Positions 15,250-21,834 of a stretch of 21,834 nucleotides of DNA are shown here, one piece after another. This DNA is from an uncultured Eggerthellaceae bacterium (GTDB lineage Bacteria; Actinomycetota; Coriobacteriia; Coriobacteriales; Eggerthellaceae), in assembly GCA_910588435.1 (NCBI GenBank), contig CAJUPL010000028.1, positions 1 through 21,834 on the forward strand, read 5' to 3'. How positions within the stretch are numbered: position 1 is the first letter of the stretch; every line of letters begins with the position of its first letter. The notes under the pieces were generated by a model. The model was given only the letters and a program-made list of their open reading frames with translations. It made no database searches and was not told where the DNA came from. Made by a program: the position numbers and the translations under genes.

Positions 15250-17139
15250 ATGGCCAGACTTCAGATCATGGACACCACGATCCGCGACGGCCAACAGAGC
15301 CTTTGGGCCACGCGCATGCAGATAGGCGAGATGCTCCCCATCCTTCCGAAGATGGACAAGGTTGGGTATTGGGCAATAGAGGCATGGGGTGGCGCTACAT
15401 TTGACTCCTGCCTGCGCTTTCTGGATGAGAACCCATGGGAGCGTCTGCGCTCCATCAAGGCGAACACGCCCAACACGCCGCTGTCCATGCTCTCACGTGG
15501 ACAGAACCTCGTTGGGTACAAGCATTACTCTAGGGATATAGTCTTCCATTTCATCGAAGCTGCGCATCGCAACGGCATCGAGGTCTTCCGCGTGTTCGAT
15601 GCTCTGAATGACATCCGCAACGTGGTGGACAACGCTGAGGCCATCAAGGAGTGCGGAGCGCATTTCGAAGGAGCCATCTCATATACCGTCTCTCCTGTGC
15701 ATACCCTGGATAGCTTCCTGGAATACGGGCAAGCGCTGAAGGACCTTGGCGCTGACAGCATCGCCATCAAGGATATGGCAGGCATGCTCACCCCCTACAG
15801 GACAGAGCGCATGGTGAAGGCATTCAACGCTGAGGTTGGCCTTCCTGTGCATATCCACTGCCACTACGTTGGTGGCATGGCTCCCGCCAACATCATCAAG
15901 GCAGCAGAGGCGGGTGCGGCTATCGCTGACACGGCTCATGCGCCGCTCGCATTCGGCAACTCCCACCCAGCTGTTGAGATGATCGTGGCAGCCTTCCAAG
16001 AGAGCCGCTATGACACGGGCCTTGACTTGGATCTGCTCTTCGAGATATCCGAATACTGGGAGGAGATGCGCAAGCGCGGGCATTACAAGCGCGGCGTGTC
16101 ATCGCTCACGCACATGAAGGTGTACTCGCATCAGGTACCGGGCGGAATGATGTCCAACCTGATGAGCCAGCTTGAGGTGCAGAAGGCAGCAGACCGCTTG
16201 CCTGAGGTGATGGCTGAGATACCGAAGGTCCGTGCTGAGGTGGGCTATCCTCCGCTGGTCACTCCGCTCTCGCAGATCGTGGGCACGCAGGCTGTGTTCA
16301 ACGTGCTCACTGGCAAGCGTTGGAGCGTCATCAGCAAGGAGATGAAGGACTACATCTGCGGATTCTATGGCAAGGCACCTGGGCGCATGGATCCGGCCAT
16401 CGTCGCAAAGGTGACCGACGGCCAAGAGATCCTGGATCCAAGCATCGCTCCTGGAACCTTGGTCACAACAACATATGAGGATGTTGCTGCAGAGATCGGA
16501 GACCTTGCTCATAGCGAAGAGGACGTGCTGATGTATGCCCTCTTCCCGAATGAGGCACGCACTTATCTGAGCAAGCACCGCACTTCTGAGAGAGTGGACT
16601 TCATGTTGGAGCAGGAGTCTTCGGGAACGAAGGAGGACGATTACGTGGATATCAACCAGATCAGGCAGCTAGCAGAGCTCGCGCAAGAGAGCGGCGTGGG
16701 TGAGATCGTGGTAGAGGAAGAAGGCGTGCGCGTAGCCATCCGCATGCCAGGTGAGGGCTCAGAAGCTCCAGTGGCGGCTGCTGTGCCTGCGCAGGTTGCT
16801 GCTGCTCCGGCAGCTCCAGCCGCAGCGCCTGCAGCTGCAGCCGCATCAGATGACAGGCCATCCAATTGGTACAAGGTCACTGCACCCATGGTGGGAACCT
16901 ACTATGAGGCACCAGCCCCAGGTGAGCCTCCGTTCGTGAAGGTGGGGGATGAGGTAGCCGCTGGCGAGACCCTCTGCATCGTGGAGGCAATGAAGCTCAT
17001 GAATGAGATCACGGCTGAAGAGATGGGAACCGTTCGCGAGGTGTGCCTTGATGACGCAACCCCCGTTGAGTTCGGCACCACGCTCTTCTACATAGAGCCA
17101 CATGACAAGACAAAGTCCTCGCAGCCGGAGCAAGCCTGA
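15250..17139 (+). CDS. OadA/PycB-type carboxyltransferase fused to a complete AccB biotin carrier
   Basis: The 629-residue protein has two parts. Residues 1 to about 460 are a pyruvate/oxaloacetate carboxyltransferase. Visible residues are D13 in DTTIRDGQQS, the WGGATFD box, RGQNLVGYKHY, the active-site lysine K174 in IAIKDMAG, and metal-binding H203 and H205. From about 466 a full acetyl-CoA-carboxylase-type carrier follows. It has the AccB N-terminal helix (DINQIRQLAELAQESG), an Ala/Pro linker (about 510-535), the thumb segment VTAPMVGTYYEAPAPG, and biotinyl-lysine K582 in VEAMKLMN. With AccC it could form pyruvate carboxylase or a related enzyme. Because accB normally sits between efp and accC, the fused carrier may also serve fatty-acid synthesis, which is inference. 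Its stop overlaps the accC start. Confidence 0.9.
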   Translation: MARLQIMDTTIRDGQQSLWATRMQIGEMLPILPKMDKVGYWAIEAWGGATFDSCLRFLDENPWERLRSIKANTPNTPLSMLSRGQNLVGYKHYSRDIVFHFIEAAHRNGIEVFRVFDALNDIRNVVDNAEAIKECGAHFEGAISYTVSPVHTLDSFLEYGQALKDLGADSIAIKDMAGMLTPYRTERMVKAFNAEVGLPVHIHCHYVGGMAPANIIKAAEAGAAIADTAHAPLAFGNSHPAVEMIVAAFQESRYDTGLDLDLLFEISEYWEEMRKRGHYKRGVSSLTHMKVYSHQVPGGMMSNLMSQLEVQKAADRLPEVMAEIPKVRAEVGYPPLVTPLSQIVGTQAVFNVLTGKRWSVISKEMKDYICGFYGKAPGRMDPAIVAKVTDGQEILDPSIAPGTLVTTTYEDVAAEIGDLAHSEEDVLMYALFPNEARTYLSKHRTSERVDFMLEQESSGTKEDDYVDINQIRQLAELAQESGVGEIVVEEEGVRVAIRMPGEGSEAPVAAAVPAQVAAAPAAPAAAPAAAAASDDRPSNWYKVTAPMVGTYYEAPAPGEPPFVKVGDEVAAGETLCIVEAMKLMNEITAEEMGTVREVCLDDATPVEFGTTLFYIEPHDKTKSSQPEQA

Positions 17140-18491
17140 TGTTCCAGAAGATACTAGTTGCGAACAGGGGCGAGGTCGCTCTTCGCGTCATGCGCGCCGC
17201 GCGTGAGCTTGGCGTGAAGACAGTTGCCGTCTACTCAACGGAAGATGCGGATACGCTGCCTGTAAGATACGCTGATGAGGCCGTGTGCATAGGCCCGGCT
17301 CCCTCCAATCAGAGCTACCTCCAGATGGGCAACATCATCGAAGCGGCGAAGATGACAGGCGCTGAGGCCATCCATCCAGGTTATGGCTTCCTTGCAGAGA
17401 ACGCTGATTTCGCTCGGGCATGCGCTGAGAACGACATCGTGTTCATCGGCCCTGATGCTGAATGCATAGAGAAGATGGGTGACAAGGCAACAGCCAGGAA
17501 GACCATGGCAGGGTGCGGAGTGCCAACAGTGCCCGGCTCAGATGGGCTCTGTGACACCGTAGAGGATGCGCGCGCCTTCGCAGACGCCGTTGGATATCCG
17601 GTGCTCATCAAGGCAACCGCCGGTGGCGGCGGCAAGGGCATGAGAGAGGCTCATACCCCAGAGGAGCTGGAGAGCCAGTACCAGGCAGCACGCACTGAAG
17701 CAGGTGCGGCATTCGGTGACGATGGCGTCTACCTTGAGAAGCTCGTTCTTCGCCCGCGCCACGTTGAGATCCAGGTATTGGCAGATGACCATGGGAACCG
17801 CATCGCTCTGTGCGAGCGTGATTGCTCCATCCAGCGCAGGCATCAGAAGCTGCTGGAGGAGGCTCCATCTCCGGCCCTTGATGAGGACACGCGTCGCAAC
17901 ATGGGGGTTGCTGCCATCCGTGCCGTGCGCGCTGTTGATTACAGGAACGCTGGCACCATAGAGTTCCTGCTGGATGAGCGTGGGGATTTCTATTTCATGG
18001 AGATGAACACGCGCGTCCAGGTTGAGCATCCTGTGTCTGAGATGATCACCAACACAGACATAATCAAGGAGCAGATCCGCATAGCCGCAGGCGAGCCCAT
18101 CAGCGCTGCTGACAGGGCACCATTCAGCCCGAACGGGCATGCCATCGAGATGCGCATCAATGCGGAAGATCCTGAGCACTCATTCCGTCCATCTCCGGGC
18201 ACTGTCACCAAGCTCCGCCTTCCTGCAGGTCCTGGCGTGCGTGTTGAGACGTTCGTGGAAGAGGGCAGCAAGATATCCCCTTACTATGACTCGCTGCTAG
18301 CCAAGCTGATCGTTCATGGCCAGGATAGGGAAGAGGCCATAGCCCGTGCGAAGCGCGCATTGGATGAGTTCCAGATCGAAGGTGTGGCAACCACCATCCC
18401 CTTCCATAAGCGCGTGCTTGACAATCAGGTGTTCGTTGACGGTGAGGCCACCACAGACTTCATCGAGACCCAGATGGGAGACCTGTTATGA
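17139..18491 (+). CDS. accC: Biotin carboxylase
   Basis: AccC carboxylates the biotin on the carrier protein using ATP and bicarbonate. The 450-residue length equals that of the stand-alone enzyme. The ATP-grasp motifs are present: K158 in KATAGGGGKGM, HVEIQVLADDHGN, RDCSIQRRHQKLLEEAPS, and the catalytic EMNTRVQVEHPVSEM. It begins within the stop of the fused carboxyltransferase-carrier gene, with CCGGAG eight bases upstream, so the two subunits are made together. It could serve pyruvate carboxylation, acetyl-CoA carboxylation or both. No accA or accD is in the window. It overlaps the next gene by four bases (ATGA). Confidence 0.96.
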   Translation: MFQKILVANRGEVALRVMRAARELGVKTVAVYSTEDADTLPVRYADEAVCIGPAPSNQSYLQMGNIIEAAKMTGAEAIHPGYGFLAENADFARACAENDIVFIGPDAECIEKMGDKATARKTMAGCGVPTVPGSDGLCDTVEDARAFADAVGYPVLIKATAGGGGKGMREAHTPEELESQYQAARTEAGAAFGDDGVYLEKLVLRPRHVEIQVLADDHGNRIALCERDCSIQRRHQKLLEEAPSPALDEDTRRNMGVAAIRAVRAVDYRNAGTIEFLLDERGDFYFMEMNTRVQVEHPVSEMITNTDIIKEQIRIAAGEPISAADRAPFSPNGHAIEMRINAEDPEHSFRPSPGTVTKLRLPAGPGVRVETFVEEGSKISPYYDSLLAKLIVHGQDREEAIARAKRALDEFQIEGVATTIPFHKRVLDNQVFVDGEATTDFIETQMGDLL

Positions 18492-18844
18492 CAGATCCTG
18501 TGAGCACTCAGAACATGACCTTGGCGCCAGGGGTGGTGGACACCATCATCTCCATCACGGCATCTGAGACAGATGGCGTGGCAAGCATCGGATCCCCTGT
18601 CACAAGCGGGATCCGCGCAATGCTCTCAGGAGGTGCTTCCACATCTGGCATAGAGACCTCAACGGATGAGGATGGCAAGCTGGATGTCGTCGTGCACATC
18701 AACGTCTATTATGGCTATGTGCTCCCTGAGCTTGCTGAGAAGCTGCGTCAGAGCATCGCCGACGCGCTTGCCATGCAGGTGGGTATCCAGGTTGGACGCG
18801 TGGATGTCTTCATCGACGGCATCCAGTTCAGGTCCCAGAGCTGA
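18488..18844 (+). CDS. Asp23/Gls24 family protein
   Basis: This 118-residue protein belongs to the Asp23/Gls24 (DUF322) family. It begins with a LAPGVVDTIISITASETDGVASIG segment (shown here in part as ITASETDGV) and ends QVGRVDVFIDGIQF, both typical. In Staphylococcus aureus, Asp23 is a membrane-associated cell-envelope stress protein. The gene between accC and nusB is the conserved neighbour in many Gram-positive genomes, and its exact role is not known. GGGAG lies seven bases before the ATG, which overlaps the accC stop. No membrane segment is visible. Confidence 0.88.
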   Translation: MTDPVSTQNMTLAPGVVDTIISITASETDGVASIGSPVTSGIRAMLSGGASTSGIETSTDEDGKLDVVVHINVYYGYVLPELAEKLRQSIADALAMQVGIQVGRVDVFIDGIQFRSQS

Positions 18845-18850
18845 GGCAAA

Positions 18851-19309
18851 GTGGCGCACAAGCACGAAAGGACACGAGGGCGTCGCCTTGCAGCGCAAGT
18901 GCTCTATTCGGCATCCATCAGAGGCGAGGCAGCCTCCAAGATGCTGGAAGAGGGGCGCATGGATTGCTTGGAATCACCTCTGACAGATTACGCCATCACT
19001 CTGATCCATGGCATCGAGGAGAACTCCGAAGAGATAGACCAGCTGATCAAGGATGCTTCCAAGAACTGGACGCTAGAGCGCATGCCGCTGATGGATGTGG
19101 CCATCATCCGCATAGCCCTATTCGAGATGCTCCATGTGGACCAAGTCCCAGTATCGGTCTCCATCAATGAGGCTGTTGAGCTTGCCAAGTGCTTCGGCGG
19201 AGAAGACGATTCCCCGAAGTTCGTGAACGGCATGCTGGGTGGAGTGGCCCGCCAGATGGATGAGCCGGCCGCATCAGATGGGCTAGAGGATGAGGAGGCT
19301 GCATCATGA
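18851..19309 (+). CDS. nusB: Transcription antitermination factor NusB
   Basis: NusB binds boxA RNA with S10 (NusE) and supports antitermination of rRNA operons. The 152-residue all-helical protein has a basic N-terminus (RTRGRRLAAQVLYSA). It then shows the conserved RMPLMDVAIIRIALFEM and SVSINEAVELAKCFGGEDDSPKFVNG regions (the latter in the family form EAVELAKxF...KFVNGxL). The GTG start follows the previous stop by six bases with GAGG just upstream. Its stop overlaps the xseB ATG. Confidence 0.95.
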   Translation: MAHKHERTRGRRLAAQVLYSASIRGEAASKMLEEGRMDCLESPLTDYAITLIHGIEENSEEIDQLIKDASKNWTLERMPLMDVAIIRIALFEMLHVDQVPVSVSINEAVELAKCFGGEDDSPKFVNGMLGGVARQMDEPAASDGLEDEEAAS

Positions 19310-19554
19310 CGGAGCTTACGTTCGAAGAGTCCAAAGCGCGGCTCGATGAGATAGCTGATGCTGTTGCAAGCCCGGATATCGATCTTGATGAGGCGCTCTC
19401 CTTGTACGAGGAGGCCGTGAAGATAAGCCTCCACGCTTGTGATGTCAGCGAAGCGGACGTCATGGAGTTCCAGGCTGTTGAAGAACCTCCTCAGGAAGGC
19501 GTTGAGTACGCCTTGGTAGCTGATGGGTCTGAGACAGAAGATGAGCCAGAATAG
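19306..19554 (+). CDS. xseB: Exodeoxyribonuclease VII small subunit
   Basis: XseB is the small helical subunit that binds the XseA catalytic subunit of exonuclease VII, which degrades single-stranded DNA. The 82-residue product starts with the family motif TFEESKARLDEIADAV and continues DLDEALSLYEEAVKI. The acidic C-terminal tail after about residue 55 is less typical. GAGGAGG lies seven bases before the ATG. xseA, which often precedes it, is not in the window and must be elsewhere. The 3' end overlaps dxs by 14 bases. Confidence 0.88.
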   Translation: MTELTFEESKARLDEIADAVASPDIDLDEALSLYEEAVKISLHACDVSEADVMEFQAVEEPPQEGVEYALVADGSETEDEPE

Positions 19555-21415
19555 CAAGCGCATACTGGACTGCATCTCCTCTCCAGCTGATCTTCACCTC
19601 CTAGGGAAAGATGAGCTTGAGATACTGGCGTCTGAGATACGCGATCAGATAGTCTCCACCACATCTGAGACGGGAGGCCATGTGGCCTCTTCGCTAGGTG
19701 CCGTTGAGATCATCCTCGCATGCCATAGCGTGCTGGATGCTCCGAAGGATAAGATCGTCTTCGATGTAGGGCATCAATCATATGCGCATAAGCTGGTCAC
19801 AGGCAGACAGGATGCCTTCTCAACGTTGAGGTCATATGGCGGCCTCTCCGGTTTCCCCAAGCCGTCTGAGAGCGAATTCGATGTGCATCCTTCCGGGCAT
19901 GCATCAGATTCCCTCTCGGTTGCAGCCGGTCTTGCGAAGGCGAAGCAGATCAGAGGCTCTGATGAGCGCATCATCGCCATCATCGGAGATGCAGCGCTTG
20001 CTGGCGGGATGGCGTTCGAGGCTTTGAACTACATCGGCAGCCAGCAGCTTCCCATGGTCATCATCTTGAACGACAACGAGATGTCCATCTCGCGGAACGT
20101 TGGCGCATTGATGCTGCATCTAGGGAACATGCGCTCCACGCGCGGCTATCGTGAGACGCGTGATTACATCCAGGACAGGATGGAGAGCGGTGGCGCCTTG
20201 AGCAATGCCTTCGCAGAGCTTGGACGCCGCATGAAGGACTCCGCTAAGCACATGATCATCCCAGAATCCATGATCTATGAGCAGCTGGGGATAGTCTGCA
20301 CGCCTCCTATAGATGGCAACAGCATCGCTGACATGATAGACATGCTGAACGTGGTGCTCCCTATGGATGAGCCTGTGCTGATACACGCTGTCACCAAGAA
20401 GGGCGCTGGGTATGCACCGGCCGAGGAAGACCCTGTCCGCTTCCATGGAGTAGGGCCGTATGATCTGAAGACCGGAGCTGCGAAGCCGTCCTCCTCTAAG
20501 GGTGCGAAGTACACGGATGTGTTCGGTACCACGCTCTTGGATGAGGCTGCTGCTGATGACAGCATCGTGGCCATCACGGCTGCAATGGAGGGAGGCACTG
20601 GCCTTGCTCGCTTTCATGAAGCATATCCAGATAGGTTCATTGACGTAGGCATAGCCGAAGAGCATGCAGTTGGCATGGCATCAGGTCTGGCTGCCGCCGG
20701 ATTGAAGCCCGTCGTTGCTGTGTATTCAACATTCATGCAGCGCGCCATAGATCAGGTGATCGTAGATGTGGCGCTGGCGAACAGAGACGTCGTCTTGGCT
20801 CTAGACCGTGCTGGGCTCGTGGGAGACGATGGCCCCACGCATCATGGCGTGTTCGATATCTCATACCTGCGGATGATCCCCAACATGCGCATCCTCGTGC
20901 CTTCCGGTGCACAGGAGCTTGCAAGCTCACTCCATACGGCTCTTTCCTTGGGTGGCCCTGTTGCCATCAGATACCCCAGAGGACAGGCATCAGATGAGGT
21001 GAACGGCTCCCCGGAGCTTCTGCCCGAAGGGAAGGCGCTCAAGGTGCACGAGGGTGATCATGCATGCATCCTCTCTTGGGGACGGATGTTGGAAGGCTCT
21101 TTGGAGGCTGCGCGCCAGCTAGAAGCTGAGGGCATCAAGGCGGCAGTCTATGACATGCGCTGGGCGAAGCCCATTGACATAGATGCCGTGCGTGATGCTG
21201 CTAGCACTGGGCGCATCGTCACCGTTGAGGAGGGGCAGGTGACGGGCGGTGCTGGAGACGGTGTGCTTGAGATCTTGGCCCAGCTTGGGCTCAAGCCCTC
21301 TGTTCGCACGCTTGGTCTGCCTGATGAGTTCGCCATGCAGGGAGACGTGAAGCTCTTGCTGGCTGATGCGGGCCTTGACGCCGCATCCATCGCTAACGCC
21401 ATCCGCAGCATGTGA
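19541..21415 (+). CDS. dxs: 1-deoxy-D-xylulose-5-phosphate synthase
   Basis: Dxs condenses pyruvate with glyceraldehyde 3-phosphate, the first step of the MEP isoprenoid pathway. The 624-residue protein has DVGHQSYAHKL near the N-terminus, the ThDP motif GDAALAGG...NDNEMS (149-151 and 177-179), the catalytic region DVGIAEEHAVGMA, and DRAGLVGDDGPTHHGVFDISYL. The usual GDG is GDA and the usual GHSSTSIS is GHASDSLS. Both variants lie in the cofactor and substrate region and probably remain functional. The ATG at 19541 is preferred over one at 19523 because MSQNSKRIL fits the family start better. The overlap with xseB suggests coupling. ispA, a common neighbour, is absent. Confidence 0.93.
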   Translation: MSQNSKRILDCISSPADLHLLGKDELEILASEIRDQIVSTTSETGGHVASSLGAVEIILACHSVLDAPKDKIVFDVGHQSYAHKLVTGRQDAFSTLRSYGGLSGFPKPSESEFDVHPSGHASDSLSVAAGLAKAKQIRGSDERIIAIIGDAALAGGMAFEALNYIGSQQLPMVIILNDNEMSISRNVGALMLHLGNMRSTRGYRETRDYIQDRMESGGALSNAFAELGRRMKDSAKHMIIPESMIYEQLGIVCTPPIDGNSIADMIDMLNVVLPMDEPVLIHAVTKKGAGYAPAEEDPVRFHGVGPYDLKTGAAKPSSSKGAKYTDVFGTTLLDEAAADDSIVAITAAMEGGTGLARFHEAYPDRFIDVGIAEEHAVGMASGLAAAGLKPVVAVYSTFMQRAIDQVIVDVALANRDVVLALDRAGLVGDDGPTHHGVFDISYLRMIPNMRILVPSGAQELASSLHTALSLGGPVAIRYPRGQASDEVNGSPELLPEGKALKVHEGDHACILSWGRMLEGSLEAARQLEAEGIKAAVYDMRWAKPIDIDAVRDAASTGRIVTVEEGQVTGGAGDGVLEILAQLGLKPSVRTLGLPDEFAMQGDVKLLLADAGLDAASIANAIRSM

Positions 21416-21423
21416 TCCCCATC

Positions 21424-21543
21424 CTTTGCCCATGCCCCAAAATGCTGCACAGGCAAAGAACGCGCCCGGACACCTATCAACCTGCAACACTGACTCCCTT
21501 GCTGCCCTAAAAATGCTGCACAGGCAAAGAACATGCCTGTGCA
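21424..21543. repeat. 23-bp direct repeat with hairpins after dxs
   Basis: A 23-base sequence beginning AAAATGCTGCACAGGC occurs exactly at 21439-21461 and 21510-21532, 71 bases apart. The first copy can close a CTTTGCC/GGCAAAG stem (21424-21430/21452-21458). The second forms a perfect 10-bp stem, TGCACAGGCA/TGCCTGTGCA (21517-21526/21534-21543), followed by CTTTC, which could weakly terminate dxs transcripts. GGCAAAGAACGCGCCCGG (21452-21469) resembles GGCAAGAACACCCGG in the three-stem element further on. Confidence 0.55.
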
Positions 21544-21552
21544 CTTTCAAAG

Positions 21553-21620
21553 CGGCCTTTAACTCATGATCATGCAAGCATGCTCATGAGTAGCGGCCTT
21601 GGTGGCCTACCGGCCACCTT
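21553..21620 (+). repeat. Hairpin module with conserved linkers, copy 3
   Basis: CGGCCTTTAAC (21553-21563) leads into an 8-bp stem (21562-21569/21584-21591) that continues after one mismatch. GTAGCGGCCTT (21590-21600) follows, then a 7-bp stem GGTGGCC/GGCCACC with a TACC loop (21601-21618) and TT. The linkers equal those at 193-264 and the stems differ. It sits 22 bases before the three-stem element copy B, while copy 2 sits about 230 bases before copy A. Confidence 0.65.
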
Positions 21621-21642
21621 GAAAAGCATTGACTCCCCCAAT

Positions 21643-21767
21643 TGTGGGCGCTTGCATTGCAAGCGCAGCATTGCGATGAGCAATGCGTAACTTGCCCGAC
21701 AGGGCAAGAACACCCGGATGCCAGCAACTGGTCAGGCAACCTAGCCTGGCGCAAGACATCGATCCGG
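21643..21767 (+). ncRNA. Three-stem structured element, copy B
   Basis: TGTGGG is followed by stems 21649-21655/21659-21665, 21668-21674/21680-21686 and 21691-21697/21702-21708. The linkers are CA and GTAA, then AACACCCG, GCCAG (21720-21724), a CAGGC/GCCTG stem and CTAGCCTGGCGCA (21741-21753). It aligns with 497-606 with only one extra base, in loop 2. The bases beyond 21767 to the window end hold no gene that I can see. A shared ATCCGG (21762-21767 against 615-620) is the last clear similarity. Confidence 0.55.
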
Positions 21768-21834
21768 ACAATCCCGGCACCAGCCCTCACCTTGCTCGCC
21801 CGCGATGGCCGGCACCCTCGCTAGGCTTCGGACT

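Noticed and set aside
21424..21458. Standard terminator after dxs
   Set aside because: The CTTTGCC/GGCAAAG stem has a 21-base loop and no T-run.
1..21834. Genomic island or prophage spanning the window
   Set aside because: No integrase, transposase or phage gene is present and the genes are housekeeping. The repeats at both ends could still be mobile but show no target duplications that I can see.

Overview
The window reads as a chromosomal core-gene block of a moderately GC-rich actinobacterium, most likely of class Coriobacteriia. This is inferred from three things. There is a MalT-like ATPase fused to a SARP-type activator domain. The secA-prfB and ftsEX-ctp neighbourhoods occur together with an efp-acc-asp23-nusB-xseB-dxs run. 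GTG and TTG starts are used freely. No taxonomic marker such as rRNA is present. Every convincing protein gene lies on the + strand.

Layout. Positions 1-920 have no convincing protein gene but are packed with perfect hairpins and short conserved linkers. Positions 933-3494 encode a large orphan transcriptional regulator. Then follow secA-prfB (3628-7471), a split transketolase (7530-9352), ftsE-ftsX-ctp-rnr (9409-14521), efp (14575-15138) with its own promoter and terminator, and a tightly coupled run (15250-21415). That run holds an OadA/PycB-type carboxyltransferase fused to a complete AccB, accC, an Asp23/Gls24 protein, nusB, xseB and dxs. Positions 21416-21834 are again non-coding and hairpin-rich.

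How the genes work together. SecA and FtsEX/Ctp serve protein export and cell-wall or division control. RF2, EF-P, RNase R and NusB serve translation and RNA metabolism. The split transketolase and Dxs link pentose-phosphate metabolism to isoprenoid synthesis. The fused carboxyltransferase-AccB plus AccC could form a pyruvate carboxylase or oxaloacetate-type biotin enzyme and may also feed acetyl-CoA carboxylase.

The most interesting signal is outside the genes. Two segments, 497-606 and 21643-21753, are co-linear over about 110 bases. Each has three consecutive 7-bp stems. The linkers between the stems are identical, while the stems differ by 11 paired, compensatory substitutions. This is strong evidence for a conserved structured RNA (or a structured single-stranded DNA element) present at least twice. 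A second module, CGGCCTTTAAC-stem-GTAGCGGCCTT-stem, lies upstream of each copy, and a third partial copy sits at the left edge of the window. I do not recognise the family.
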